A stretch of 64,000 nucleotides of DNA from Embiotoca jacksoni (Eukaryota > Chordata > Actinopteri > Embiotocidae): the NCBI GenBank assembly GCA_022577435.1, contig JAKOON010000016.1, positions 527,001-591,000 of the forward strand, written 5' to 3'. Below are positions 12,659 to 24,310 of this stretch, in pieces (the first letter of the stretch is position 1; every line of letters starts with the position of its first letter). A model generated the notes under the pieces. That model searched no databases. It had not been told where the DNA came from and saw only the letters and a list, made by a program, of their open reading frames with translations. Position numbers and translations under genes: made by a program.

Positions 12659-13755
12659 CCCTCCGTATCCTCCGCACAAAGATTAAAACTATCTTTCAGC
12701 GTGAAGTCAAACAACTGTGATCGTCACGTAGACTGTGAAAAACAGACGTAGCCTCGGTGTCACCCATAAGTTTCCTGAAGAGCTGTTTTGAAGCCCAGTT
12801 CTACCAGGCTGTAAACATATTTATTTGTGGTTTAGAGTTTGGCATCTTAACTTGGGGAGTCTTTCAGGATTGACTCTTTGTTCGCGCCAGCGTCACGTGG
12901 CCACTTGAGGAATTGCAGTTTTTGTCACTTCCACGTCGGTTGTATTTTGCAGCCTTTGAGGCTGCCGCTTGCGTAGCCATTGTGGCATCTAGATACGGTT
13001 CAAATGGTGACTGACTGAACTGCTGTCGTGCGTCCTTCAGGGTAAAAGTGGGGACAGAGTGGGCTTTTTCCCTGCCAACTTTGTGCAGAGGGTCCGGCCG
13101 GGAGAGAGAGTGTGGCGGGTCGTCCAGGGTGTTCCCGGCAACCGAGAGAGAGGACTCATGGCGGTGAAGGAATCTCAGGTAAACCGATATCAGCGCAAAG
13201 GCTTTGAGAATTATTAAGTTCTCTTATACTCTGTGTATGTGTACCTTTAACCCTTAAAAGGGCCGTACTGACGAGTCACCGTGCTTAGTTTGTGGTGATA
13301 AGGTTTCGGTCATCTATTCGTGGAACTTGTCCTGCGTAGCGTTGCAGGACGCTTGAGCCAAACCCAGCACACGCTGGGCGAGAGGCGGGGTACATCCTGG
13401 TCAGAGGATGATCAAAGGATTGGCACAGAAACAATGCGTGTGTTGCTGTAAACAAGGCTTAGCATTTACAGACGTTCAGCAAGAAAACACACCAATGTTT
13501 GGAAAAGGGCAGTGTCACTTTAAATCATTTTACACACACCCAAAGCTTGCGTTTCCTGCTGCAAGAAGACACTGAGCACTAACACTGTAGTTTATAGGTT
13601 TCTCTCTAGCAAAGGTCTGAAAACAGGGCAACTTATATTCCGTCTCTTTCTTTAAGATCTGCGTGGGGAAGCGAGAAGACGGCGATGTGTTCGTGAAGCT
13701 GAGCAGTGGGAAAAAGAAAGGACTAGTCCCGGCCGACTCCTTGGAGGAGATCTGA
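95..13755 (+). CDS. stac2: stac2, SH3 and cysteine-rich domain protein 2 (3' ten coding exons; 5' end outside window)
   Basis: Coding exons: 95-443, 2828-2922, 5205-5289, 7843-7958, 8906-8966, 9160-9248, 9357-9445, 11514-11565, 13041-13178, 13657-13755. All introns are GT-AG and the phases close, giving 390 residues plus TGA. The start codon and N-terminus lie left of the window. Visible in order: the basic/serine motif RSLSFK..RSKSVENFF; a proline/serine-rich linker; a C1 zinc module split over the first two exons (H-x12-C-x2-C-x13-C-x2-C-x4-H-x2-C); an FKRNFSSP linker and VDPVYAALRYGTSLA; an acidic stretch; a first SH3 (ALFKFLPQ..ND, EEWWKGK, GFFPANFV); and a second, divergent SH3 ending GLVPADSLEEI. 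The linker wording fits STAC2 better than STAC or STAC3. STAC proteins are known to bind L-type calcium channels and promote their surface expression and gating. Exon 7 joins exon 8 to give His before PGDR, where I recall Gln in mammals. Confidence 0.95.
2036..2535 (+). repeat. Common teleost interspersed repeat (about 500 bp, degenerate), stac2 intron
   Basis: The segment opens with (GTCC)n and then carries phrases I recognise from a repeat abundant in percomorph genomes: TTTCTCAGGAACGCCTCGAG, TTCTTCAAATTTGGCACAAA, a second related block at 2229-2290, ACAAAATTTCACACAAAT, and CACTGAATTGGTGA near the end. No protein is encoded. The family name was not determined. Confidence 0.7.
2929..3019 (+). 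repeat. (AC)n microsatellite starting 6 bp after the exon donor at 2923
   Basis: About 90 bp of AC dinucleotides with a few GT/GAC interruptions. It begins right after the GTGCGT donor of the second C1-domain exon of stac2. Confidence 0.95.
3400..3700. repeat. Fragment of a dispersed fish repeat, stac2 intron
   Basis: Contains phrases typical of an abundant teleost repeat: GGAAATAGTTCAACAGCCAG, GCCAACACTGGAAACAGGG, GTCAGTGAGCCTTAGAGATG and CAGGCTGGCTGTTCCCC. The halves appear in mixed orientation. Related pieces lie near 8578-8610, 24240-24310 and 46120-46300. Confidence 0.55.
3909..3926 (+). promoter_or_regulatory. Palindromic X-box-like RFX site, stac2 intron
   Basis: CTGTTACC-GT-GGTAACAG is a perfect inverted repeat with 8-bp arms and a 2-bp spacer. 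It fits the RFX-family X-box layout (GTTRCC, short spacer, GGYAAC). Binding is inferred. Confidence 0.45.
5501..5943. repeat. Element bounded by 20-bp perfect inverted repeats, stac2 intron 3
   Basis: The 20 bases at 5501-5520 are the exact reverse complement of 5924-5943, with about 400 bp of AT-rich sequence between them. This could be a small non-autonomous DNA element or a hairpin. I see no convincing target-site duplication and no ORF inside. Confidence 0.6.
7158..7262 (+). repeat. (AC)n microsatellite
   Basis: About 100 bp of AC repeats, imperfect (ATAC, GCAC) at the left and ending in CGCG, within stac2 intron 3. Confidence 0.95.
9905..9970 (+). repeat. (TG)n microsatellite
   Basis: About 66 bp of pure TG in the stac2 intron between the exons ending at 9445 and starting at 11514. 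Confidence 0.95.
10584..10620 (+). mobile_element. Possible Tc1-like terminal inverted repeat remnant
   Basis: TACAGTTGAGTCGGGAAGT followed by TATACACAT resembles the outer end of Sleeping Beauty-type Tc1 inverted repeats. No matching second end or transposase is seen nearby, so at best it is a solo remnant. Confidence 0.25.
11580..11608 (+). repeat. (TG)n microsatellite 14 bp after a stac2 donor
   Basis: A short pure TG run just inside the intron that follows the exon ending at 11565. Confidence 0.9.
12600..12656 (+). repeat. (CA)n microsatellite
   Basis: About 57 bp of pure CA in the stac2 intron before the exon at 13041. Confidence 0.95.
12890..12980 (+). repeat. Dispersed fish repeat fragment
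   Basis: Carries CCACTTGAGGAATTGCAG and CACTTCCACGTCGG. These match the layout AGTGGTATTGCA...CACTTCTACATTG at 57980-58020, so the two are copies of one family. It ends shortly before the stac2 exon at 13041. Confidence 0.45.
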
Positions 13756-13837
13756 ACCGCCATCCTTCCGGTTTCTACTTCTCCCAGGGACGCAGCCATC
13801 ATCAAACTAGCACCACCACCCAACAACAACCCCACCA

Positions 13838-13882
13838 CCCACCCCCCCGACCCCGACCCCCCCCCCCCCCCCCCCCCCCCAC
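13838..13882 (+). repeat. C-homopolymer-rich tract in stac2 3'UTR
   Basis: About 85-125 nt after the stac2 stop there is a run of C with a few A and G interruptions, ending in more than 20 consecutive C. On the transcript it is a poly(C) tract; the complementary strand is G-rich. Confidence 0.85.
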
Positions 13883-14098
13883 CATCTGCCCCCGGCAAAA
13901 ACTAAAGTCCTGTCAACCAAAACCGAAAATAAACACTTCTGCAGAGATCTGGAACCACAGCCATCTATAAACAACCGGTTTCCTGTTGAAGTGGTTGACC
14001 GTGCGCCTTTTAATCGAGTGCACAGTTATGCAGTAATCCTGCTGTTAGAAGGGGAACTGTGTCTCAACAGTCAAGTGTCGCTGTAAGGTTTCAAACTC

Positions 14099-14104
14099 AA
14101 TAAA
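14099..14104 (+). terminator. stac2: Candidate poly(A) signal of stac2
   Basis: AATAAA about 345 nt downstream of the stac2 stop codon. Other AATAAA copies lie at about 13927 and 14708, so the 3'UTR end is uncertain. Confidence 0.4.
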
Positions 14105-15264
14105 TCAATGTTTAATTAGACAAAGCGTGCACAAGTCCAAAATGCTTTAAAACGTGTGCTGGATGGCAGCTCAGATTTAGTTTTTCTTCATCAAAAGAGA
14201 CGTCTAGCAACGTGGGAGGAGGCTGAATCCTGTCATGCAGCATGATGCTTCTGTCAGTGTCCTTTTCTTGTTTCTACCCACTCTGTGTGTCTCATCCCTA
14301 TCTCGCGCATTTCAGGGTCTTCGCCCTGGGGACTGATATGAGCTTCAAGTAGACTTCTACAAAACAAGAGGCATTTGCCAAGAAACAACCACTGCCAGCC
14401 GTGGAGAGCTACTGCCATTCAGACGCACGGCAGAATCGGATGAAAGGAGTACGCACGATCTGAAAATACTCAGCGAGCGTCGGGCTGAGTTATAACTGCA
14501 CTCCCCGATTTGAGAGTGCAGAAAGGAGAAGATTTTCAAAAGGAAAATTTGAGGCTCTGAGGATCTTTTTCACAGGAAACTCAAATCCCGTTTTTCCCTG
14601 ACTTTTTTTTTTTTTTTCCCAATTCAAAATAATTGAAGCATTCTGCAAAAATGTTTTAGCATCTTTTAATTTCGGGCATGAAATGACCTGACGAACCCCA
14701 CGTTTCTAATAAAGACTCAACTAATGTTTCAACACTTTTCGACAAAACAAGAACTTGAACTCGCAGGGATCACTGGAGAAAAAAAACTTCTTTTCATTTT
14801 TGTGTTTAGCATATTCTAGTTGAATACATTTTGGTGTAATGTGTCTGTTGACTACTGAGATGCAGCGGTGATTGTCTGGGGTCTATATTTTGTCGCGTTA
14901 TTGTTGAAGGCACAAATGAGGTAGAAGAAATCAAAGGTAGGAGGGATGAAACTTGGGAGTGCCTCTGGGGGGGGAAAAAAAATGGTCGTTTGGGAGGTGT
15001 GTCGTGAGCACCGAGCAAGAAAAAAAAAAAACATCTTCCAAGAATAGACGTTTCAAAGCGGCAAGAATATGATCTCTTTTTACATGGAGGAGCTCGGCGG
15101 GCCGTAGAAGGGGTTTGGTTTCGGCAGAGACCTTCTAAAGAGCCGCAACGGGTGTTTGCAAGGCATTTGAAGTGGAGTTGGAGTTCAGTGGAGCTCAAAC
15201 AGCGAGAGACAAACTGCAACCAGTCCGCCTGAAAAACAACAACACAACGGGGATCTTTCTGACC

Positions 15265-15355
15265 ATGACAAGGAGTCTGAGTTACACTGACAGCCTCGAG
15301 GACGCGGGGAAACAGGAGGAGGCGGCGGAGCGTTATGAGTCAGCATGCATTGCAG
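15265..15355 (+). other. Possible orphan first coding exon (30 codons, ends at a GT donor)
   Basis: ATG in an acceptable context (GACCATGA) opens 30 codons rich in Glu, Ala and Ser (MTRSLSYTDSLEDAG...EEAAERYESACIA). The frame then meets CAG|GTAGTG, a usable donor in phase 1. I do not recognise the peptide; the AGKQEEAAERY part looks helical and TPR-like. No continuing exon was identified, and the segment could simply be part of an extended stac2 3'UTR. Confidence 0.2.
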
Positions 15356-18250
15356 GTAGTGCTGCACCCGTGGGTGCACGAGTCATCATTGATCAAATGT
15401 CAGCCTGTCGTCTCCATCTTCCACTCCCCGTTTGGGCCTCTCCTGTCATTAATGTGACTGGTCAGCTCTGACTTAAAATTAAGACTTTTTTTTTTTTTTT
15501 TTTTCTTGTCTGACAATTTAGACTTCTACTGATTCGTTTATTCATTACTTATTTAATAAACGTTATGCATTTCCTTGTTTCAGAGAGGAAGAAGCACACA
15601 TTTTTTTCTTGTGGAAGATCAGGAACATGAAGAAAATGTAGAACTAAAGTTCAGAACGCATCATTAGAGTGATGAATTATTAAATTATTTCGCTCATTTG
15701 TCTTTTTTTAGAGCACAACGAACTGGCTAATATGATCCTTCTTAGTCTACGTTTCATATGTGAATGCCTGTAGAGGCCGTGACAAATAAGCTTCCCTTCT
15801 TGTGATAACAGGAATAGCACTTTATTTTGTGTCATCTGGATAAGTTGTGATTCTGTTGAGGTATCTTCTTCATAGTCATTTCTGTTGTAGTCAACACTCC
15901 TTTAACAGCAACTTCACTTTTTCATGGAGCTCCTCAGTCGATGGGCTCGATGGTTTGTCTTTGTTTGTCCGAGAGACAGCAGCGTAAACAGCACGACGGT
16001 CCCGGAGAAATGTGGCGTCAGATCATAACTGGATACAACCCATGTAAACACCTTGTTATCGTGCACCGTGCCTCGTTTTTCTGTAGCATCACATGTTCAA
16101 ACTTTTGAACTTCAACATGTAAAGTATGTGTTTGGATGTGTCCTGAGTCCAGAGTCATTGGTTGGCCACATACCTCAATAAAATATCTTTACAAAACAAA
16201 AACAAAAATCGTCTGCCTATTGCAGTCTACGCAGTCTGTAAAGAGACTCCCGCACGTGTGAGAGCTGTTGATCGTGTTTGACAGAAGCCGTGGAGCGTCT
16301 GGTGTTTTTGTATTCATATTCAGAGGTCTATTTCGGCCAAAGAGAGCACGGGGCTCCTAAATGAGGCCACTTTAACGGCACGTTTTATTGACGTCCGTGC
16401 ATAATGCACCATTCTCCTGCCACAAACACGCACACACACCGCTGTGCGCAGAGGAATGCCAAAACGATGGCCCCAAACAGCCGCAATATAAATAGCACAC
16501 AATGGCACCGCTGGAGGGAGCGTGGTGAATCTGTTTACTGAATCACAGGCAGCCGCAGGAGCAAACAGACAAATCAATTAAATCAATGAAGATTGATTTG
16601 ACTGATTTGGTGTTAATTATCCCCAAAAATGAAAACGTTGGCATTGTTCACTCAGCGGTGAAATGTGTCAACGTGGCAAGTTAGAGTAGTCACGGTGTTA
16701 CTGAAACAGAAATTCAGGCCACGCTGCCGACGCAAACCACCAGACTGCTAATTGTGTAGGCGAACCTTGTATTGGTTGATATAATAATTACTGGATTAGT
16801 TTAAAGTTGCCGACCATGTTCCTCCGCAGGAAAAGTTGTCCAGTTTACAAAGTATAGAAATATGGGGCTGACCATCTTCTGTTCTATCTGAATACTGAGT
16901 GAGTACTGTCATTGCGAACAGCACGTAGGAGCATCCTCTCTCTGAAATGAAGTCTTCGTCACAGGTTCGATTTTCCAAAGTCTAAACAAAGAGGAACTGC
17001 AGAAGTGTATCGTGTTTTCTCAGACCACTTGAAATACAATATGTTGACAGGTTATATTGCAATTTTTGCCCCCTAATGCACACAAAAACAGAAAAAAATA
17101 AAACCTACACCAGCTTTAAAGGCAAACACAGAAATGTAATAGATATCAAATTAGCCAACACTGCATTTTAAGCCTCACGAAACCTCTACACTCCTGTACA
17201 GTCATTTTTTTTTGGTTGTTGTTTCTAACAGTTTCCCTGATAAGATTCTTTCAAAAAAAAAATTAAAAAAAATGTGGAGAACAATTATGTGTTTCTATTT
17301 TGTTATTTCATCAAAACAGCTGCAATTTCCAGCAATAAGTGAGAAGCAGCGGGACAACAAGACCGAGTGCGACCACTCTGAGTTAACATTAGAGCCTGCC
17401 AGTTCTAAACACGGGAATATTCCCCGTCATTACCTTCCCTTCCCACACGTTGTGAATGCAGCACAAGCCGGGGAGCCTGAAGCCAAACGAGTTGCCAAAT
17501 GAGTTTATTTTTACACCTGAAATGAGCTGTTTTTGAAAGCCTTGTGTGCACCTGAAAGCTGCTAGCTGACGATGACAGAGGTGCATCCCACAGCCTGAAT
17601 GCTCAAACAAGCGTCTCAATCAACCTTATTGTCTTTTAAAAAAAAATTTTAAATTTTTTTTTAGCTCTATCCTGTCACTACTGTACAAATAAATGACATT
17701 TTCAAAGAACATTTGGACAAGTTGCGCTTAGTAAGACGGAATATTGCTTAAATGCACTTTTGTTTGTACCAAATTGTACCAACATATTGGCAGTATATTA
17801 TTCGCGCAAATTTAAATGCAGAACCGTTTTTGCAGTCTGTCTGTTTGCACTCCAGACAGCCAACCGCAAGCTGGCTCGTTTACTGTACTCACCTCCAGTA
17901 CAGTATTTCCCTTCAGTTTCTCTCTTTTTTTTCTCCCCCCTTTTCTCTATATTTATGCAGCTGATTCGTAAACCAAGATATAGCCTGTGAAAAGTTTCCC
18001 ACGACAGCTCCAAAAATTTCAACTGCCATAAAACTTCCCTAAAGCTTGAAATCCAAAAGAATTCCCTTTGGATTCTGTCTGAACACATGTTAATCATTTT
18101 TACCTGCTACTGCTGCTTTATGTAGTTAAAGGTGGCAGCTAATTGTTAACCGCTTGTATATCACCCTCTCTAATCTATTTGAAAGTGAGTTTAGCAGGGG
18201 GGTGAGGGGTGAGGAGGAGGGGGGGGGGGGGGGTTGTGGTTTGCATAATT

Positions 18251-18264
18251 GTTACCATGGTAAG
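18251..18264 (+). promoter_or_regulatory. X-box-like palindrome
   Basis: GTTACCATGGTAAG contains the perfect palindrome TTACCATGGTAA and differs from a symmetric RFX X-box only at the last base. It is intergenic and any function is inferred. Confidence 0.3.
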
Positions 18265-18310
18265 TCAATAATAATCATATAACTCCTGCAAAATTTCTTT
18301 TGGATTCAGA

Positions 18311-18442
18311 ACAATCAAATATCTTTCAGAACACTTTGTTGAATTGAGTGATAGTTTTTTTTTTGTTTTTTTTTGGACAATCAAATATCTTTCAGAACAC
18401 TTTGTTGAATTGAGTGATAGTTTTTTTTTTGTTTTTTTTTGG
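18311..18442 (+). repeat. Perfect 66-bp tandem duplication (two copies)
   Basis: Bases 18311-18376 and 18377-18442 are identical, including the two T-runs (10 and 9 T) separated by G. Identity across homopolymers suggests a very recent duplication or an assembly artefact. Confidence 0.9.
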
Positions 18443-21246
18443 CTCTTGACGTGCGACTGCGTGTTCACACATTCTGCCATGGAGTTGTACTTGCTAACTC
18501 TTTTGACATTACAGTGGATAAATTACTTTTGGCTGAACTCTACTTGGTGCGTATTGTTTGACTTCTGGGTGTAAATTTGAATTCGCTTGACACAAAGGTT
18601 ACGGAAACAATCGCTGGTGTTTTGACGGAGGGAGATCTTGGGCCGGGTGAGTTGTTACCGGCTGCTACGTACCTCTATTAGCACTTGACAGCGATGCCCA
18701 TCTGTGACTCAGAGCACTGCAAGTCCTCTGAGGCTGATGAAACTTTGCCAGTGTGGGAGAGAGTTGTTGAACAGTCCCATCTCCCTTCTAATCCTCACAT
18801 GTCTTTCTTTTTTTTCCTGTCTGGATCTGCCTCTTTCCATCATTCCCTGCCTCCTTTCTTACCCTCCCATTACAGACAAAGACCCTCACTCTCCGCTGTC
18901 TTTCACTCAATCTTCTGGCTCTCGTCTCTCTTTCTGCACCTCTCGCCCATCATTTTCTGACACTTTCTCTTCGTGCCAGCGTCTCGCTTTCTTGCATCAG
19001 TCTGACTCTCCAGTTAAAGAAGGGGAAAGCAAACGAAAGAATGGCTATCTATTTCCTTTCCATTTTTTTGAATGCACCTCCAGCTTTTTTGTTATGTGAG
19101 GAGCCTCTATCTGCCCACACCTCACCTGACTGAATTATCGAAAAATAATTCTGAGGCCAATTCAGAGTATGTGGGGAATCTTCTGAAAGGGAAATTGCCT
19201 ACTAATAAGGCATTTTATTGGACTGACCAGGCTCAGCTTGGCCATGCTGTTGACTTTCTAAGGTCGTAAAGCAACAGGAGGGGAATAATTAAAGCCAGGT
19301 GTAAATGTGATTATTTCTGAAACCTGGCCCGTGCTTCATATCTGGCTGACCCTGCACAGACCCTGCAGGGGGTCGCTTGTGCTCCTGTATAATAAATGTC
19401 CACTATCATTATTTGGACCGTCTCCCGCTGTTATTATTACGTCTCGTGACCTTTCGAGGTGCCTCCGAGCAAGTGTCAGGACTAACAGCCTGTGTGCTTT
19501 GTGTCGGGGCTTCGGGTGAACAGAGAGCAGTAACATCAACAGTGACAGACTGAAAAGAGAGCGGAGAGAGAGGAGGACAGAAGAGACATCAGCTGCTGTA
19601 CCGAACATTGTGTTCCTCATCTTTTATCTCTCATCCGTGTGCTTCTAAACAAAAGGATTACATCTAATTTCCCAGAATTGTTGCAAATTGGCCCGACTGA
19701 GAGCCGAAATGGCCGGGACGCGTACACGTCCAGCTGTGTACACGTGCCGCACATGCACAGTTTATTGAAGACGTATTCCCAAACTCGGGGTCATTTCATC
19801 TCCGTGTCCCCGTTGCACATTTGATCGTCTTTACATTGTTTTAAGGATAAATTGTTGACGTGCAGGTAGAGCGAAAGACTTCTTCGCAGAGTCTCTCTTT
19901 TAAATTCAGCCTCTGCTTTGGTTTTCCAGCACAAACACACGGTTGATGATCTTATGACATAGTGGCTGCGCAGACAAGCCTGAGCTGTGGAGGTAAAGGG
20001 ATGTCCACACATACATTCTCTGATGTTGAAATGTATACGCTATTTATACACTCACGTGTTCTTAGTGGATAATATAGGAAATGCCATCTAACAAAATACT
20101 ATTATAAACAATTGTAATGACATCAAATTAGATCTGTATTGCCATTGTGCATATAGCCATTAAATTGTGCTTCATTGGAGTACAACACTATATTATGGAT
20201 ATTTCTTAGAATTAAAGTTACTGGAGAAACTTCAATCTTTTCAGAATAAAGGTATTATTCATTAAGATTTAGATGAGGAGATTGACACCAGTTTCCCATC
20301 TTCTGATGATACTGTAAGCAGCTCGTTATCTTAAGACTGAAAACAGAAGGACACATCAAACCTGGGTCTTTTCAACTGCAACAAAATATGTCTAATTTGC
20401 ATGTAATCTAGTAGATTAACCTGCACAAAGCCAAGACATCGGGTCAGTCTTCTCCTCTTATGGTGTAGAAAAGAAAAATAAGGCTGTTTCCCAAAATGTC
20501 CAACTTCAATTTAATGTGTGAAGATGTAAAGTGTTGTTTCTTTGCAAAGCCTGAGTGTAATACAGTTCTCACCAATTATATGTGTCAAAATACTCACATA
20601 TTGTCGACACTATGGCAGACCAGACCCAGTGTTCAATAGTGTAACTATAAGACTCACAAAATGCTGTGAAACGTAACCACTGCACAAAAATAATAGCTTA
20701 TATTTAAGATGAAAGTATATCCAGCAACAAAGTCTAATCTTTGATGTCTGTATTCCTCATCATAAAGCCCCAAAACAAATACATTTCTTTTTTTTCCAAA
20801 CTCGACATTAGGATCACAAAAACCCTTTCAATCTGTAACAAGTGACTGTCTTTGATAAAAAAAAAATTAAAAAAATTATAAATGAAACTCCAATAAAATG
20901 AAAGTGAGATGTGGTTTCGCATGTGAAAAGTCACACTATGTTCACCATATCTTTTTCAAACCCTGAGCAAAACAGATTTCAATCTACACCTCTCAGCCCT
21001 CCACCTCAAACCCACCAATGCGCACACATTCGTATATCCCCGCACGCCGAGGCTCTCCTCCGTTTGGTGTTTCTTTTTATAAGTATGCAATTATCACACT
21101 TTCGGATTCTGGAGGGAGGAAGCGAGCGATTATCGAAGCAAAGCAAATAATGACAAAAGCGTCTGTTGGGGGAATTCGGTTGCAAAAATAGAGCTGATTA
21201 AATGAATAGTCGTTCCAAGAATAGCAGGTAATCACAGGTTGCTAAA

Positions 21247-21266
21247 ACACACACACACACACACAC
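21247..21266 (+). repeat. Short (AC)n microsatellite
   Basis: Ten AC units in the gene-poor stretch. Confidence 0.85.
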
Positions 21267-23229
21267 GGGCCTGTCACTGATACTGGCAGACAGAAGCATA
21301 AAAGAATTATTTCTTCAGCTGCGAGTACAACACATCATTACTCTTTCTACTTCCCACACACAGGAGCGAATGCAGCGCAAATAATCTGTCTCTGGCATCA
21401 AGCTACGTACGCAAATAAACATACAGTATAGGCAGGGCAGGGAGATACAGACACAAAAACGCAATTTACAAAGCTGCTACACGGTTGGAAGAATGCTCAG
21501 GCGGAGGGTTGACGTTCATCACCTCACTCTTGTTTTCCGTCCCCTCTATTTTATTTCCATTCCTGCTTCCTCTCCCTGTATGGCCTGTAACGGAAGAAAA
21601 GGGCAAAATGTCATAAAGGGGAGACGAGGCAAACACCGAGCCGTCTCGATTAATAAAACCAAAAAAAAATCCGTGACATACAAGATGACGAACTGGAGGC
21701 TGAGGTGCACCGGGTGCACGGCTCAAATCAAAGCCGGCTCAACTTCTATGACCATCCGCTTATCTCTCACACAGCTCCAAAACAAAGCTTGCGGTAGATA
21801 TGTTGCTTCCGTCTATGCAGCTACGTGCCGTTTATAAATCGGGGATTAAGTAGTGATGCGAAACAAAGCGTCACGGAGCCACCAGGGGGATAAACTAAGT
21901 TTTGGGGTCATTTTTGCTTTAAGGAGGGAAGAGGAACATAAACATCACCAGTCATGTGTCCAGGAGATTGCTGGTGACTATTCGCCTGGTGTTGGAACAC
22001 GTGGGTCTGTCCACGCTCCGATGGGGATTGCTTCCAGTTGTTGGATCCTAATCGGCGTATGGACCTCGGGTTAATGTTGACTATCGGAGCAGCCTTCAGC
22101 CAATCAGCATCGACTACCCGACGACGTGTGCTGCGCACCGAAACCACCGGCGCCACTGCTGGAACTACCTTTAGAAACAAACACTTCGCTTTAACGTCAT
22201 CGCACTTTCCAAACCGTAATCCCGGTGAACCCTGAAGCTGTGAGCAACAGTTGGGTGGAGTCAGGCTGGGTAACTATCTATGAAATTTGAAGATTTTAGA
22301 GGATTAAATCTCAAATTGAGAAGCTTCAAGCTAAAGGTTAATAGCACATTCCTGATCTGTTACTTTATTCTGCACAAACATCTGACAAAACGCCCGGACA
22401 CTGAACTGGAGTCAAGGATATTTTTTATTATTTGTTTCCTGGGGATCCTAGCCCCAATATAAATCAATTGTACACCAATAATAAGACTAAGAATATTAAG
22501 AATATTAAGAATAACTGAGTGCTACATTCAGTTATGTCTTTTCAAGTTGTATTTTATAAAAAAAAATGCATACAATCTGACAAGACTATGAAAGAATTTG
22601 GACAAAATAACAATTACCAGCTGCTCAGAAGCTGAGTGATTGTACGCAGACAGAGATGAACAGATGGTCATTTGCATGTTCCAGTAAACAATAGCATATT
22701 TTCCAAAACTGTTTAAACAAAAAATTGCTCTGGTGAAAAACAAGACATCTTGCTTTGGAAAATGCAAGCCACAAAAATGTCATGCGATGTCGTCATACAT
22801 TCACGTATGCTGGTTGTTACTTTCAACAATAATCGAACCACAGCATGCATGATTTCGGCGTCTTTATTACTCAACAGGTGAGTTAAATGACCCTTTTCCT
22901 AAAAACCTGATTTCCAATTCTTGGAACAAGGCTTCAGTAAACACCGAGTACGCTGGCTGTGATTGTTTCTTAGCTGCAGAGTAAAGCCTGTAGTCATCAA
23001 AAGCAAAATTTACAGCTCTGACAGGCCGGCTGGTCGGACGCACAGACAGGAGGTCGGTCACCTCTACCACCAAAAAAAGGAGTCGGAGGTTATTACTGAT
23101 ATAATGATTGGAAGTGACTGACGGGAGGATGGGAGGGGGGAGACGGGCAGGAGGGCTGAAGGCTCCACTGTCCCTCTGCGGTGAATAATACCAGGGGACG
23201 TTGGTCTGACTGTGATTCAGCGTTCAGTC

Positions 23230-23430
23230 TGTAACGATGACTGATGCTTCAAACAGGCGGCTGACTCATCAGTCTTCTTCGGTGTCTCCTGCCATTAGCT
23301 CGGCTCTTCTCGCCCAGCGCGCTCTGCCCATGATCAGCGCTGATTAAAGGTAGACTAATATGGACGCCGCGCTCCTGTGATTGCCCTACATTTATTTTAC
23401 ACACTCTTCCTCTAATTAAAGGCGACTGTG
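23230..23430. promoter_or_regulatory. Possible intergenic regulatory island
   Basis: A compact, non-repetitive stretch between microsatellites with several recognisable motifs: GCTGACTCATCAG (AP-1/MARE-like), the 12-bp palindrome ATCAGCGCTGAT at 23333-23344, and two TAATTAAAG/GATTAAAG homeobox-like words. No coding potential is seen. The enhancer idea is inference. Confidence 0.25.
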
Positions 23431-23648
23431 ACGCCGCAGCCCCCCCCCCCACACACACACACCTCCCGCTCTCCCCCCTGCACGCACACATACACATTGC
23501 ATCAAGCGACATTAATGAAACATGAGCTTCACCCGCCACTGCTGAGGCCCTATCGCACTTTCTTGTTGCTCTTCTCTCTCTCTGAGAGTTTGCAGCCAGA
23601 GTCTTCGCTCGTGGTGAAGCATCGGCCTGTAAGGTGGAACTGCTGCAG

Positions 23649-23656
23649 CGCGCGCG

Positions 23657-23708
<52 letters not shown>
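23649..23708 (+). repeat. (CG)n(CA)n compound microsatellite
   Basis: A short CG run passes into about 48 bp of CA. Alternating purine-pyrimidine sequence of this kind can adopt Z-DNA. Confidence 0.9.
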
Positions 23709-23710
<2 letters not shown>

Positions 23711-23860
23711 GCTGATACAGTGAACAACTCACGTCATCTTTCTCTCTACACAGATGACCTTTACTTCAGTCAACGGATAGATGAAATGAAACTGAGCGCC
23801 TCGTGAAGAAGAAGAAGCACGACTCGGTTTCTAAGAGCTTGAATCTCAGACTTTCTGTAG

Positions 23861-23866
<6 letters not shown>

Positions 23867-23925
<59 letters not shown>
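23867..23925 (+). repeat. (AC)n microsatellite
   Basis: About 59 bp of pure AC, only about 160 bp from the preceding compound CG/CA array. Confidence 0.95.
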
Positions 23926-23927
<2 letters not shown>

Positions 23928-24239
23928 AACTGCCCGCATTTGCATTAAAGCCGAACGACCATCGGAAACATCAAATAAATATCATATATTCAATAAATAT
24001 TAACCGATTAATCTCCATGCTTTGCACTTCAATAGGCTATAAGTCCGTTTATAGTGGGGTGGAAATAAGCTTCTGGAAGTACAACAATATTACCATTGGT
24101 TTCTGATACCACTCTCATGTACAGTACTGTCTCTATATCTTCAGCATAAAGACTAAGAAATGGGGTAAACAACGAGCTTGGCTCTTTCCGAAGGTCATGA
24201 AGCCAGCCATGTGAAAACCACATTAAGACCAAATGAGAT

Positions 24240-24310
24240 CTTGTGACAATTAAGGAGCTTCAGAGGTGCCCGCAGGCAGATTTTGTTACCACTGGACCGA
24301 ACCAGGCTGG
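24240..24310 (+). repeat. Dispersed fish repeat fragment
   Basis: GAGCTTCAGAGGTGC, CAGATTTTGTTACC and CCAGGCTGG match the family whose other end is seen near 3600-3650. Just upstream, GATACCACTCTCATGT at about 24107 fits the same family in reverse orientation. Confidence 0.5.

Noticed and set aside
18780..19020. Polypyrimidine stretch ending in CATTACAG, resembling an acceptor
   Set aside because: The sequence after it is itself pyrimidine-rich and does not encode anything recognisable in any frame.
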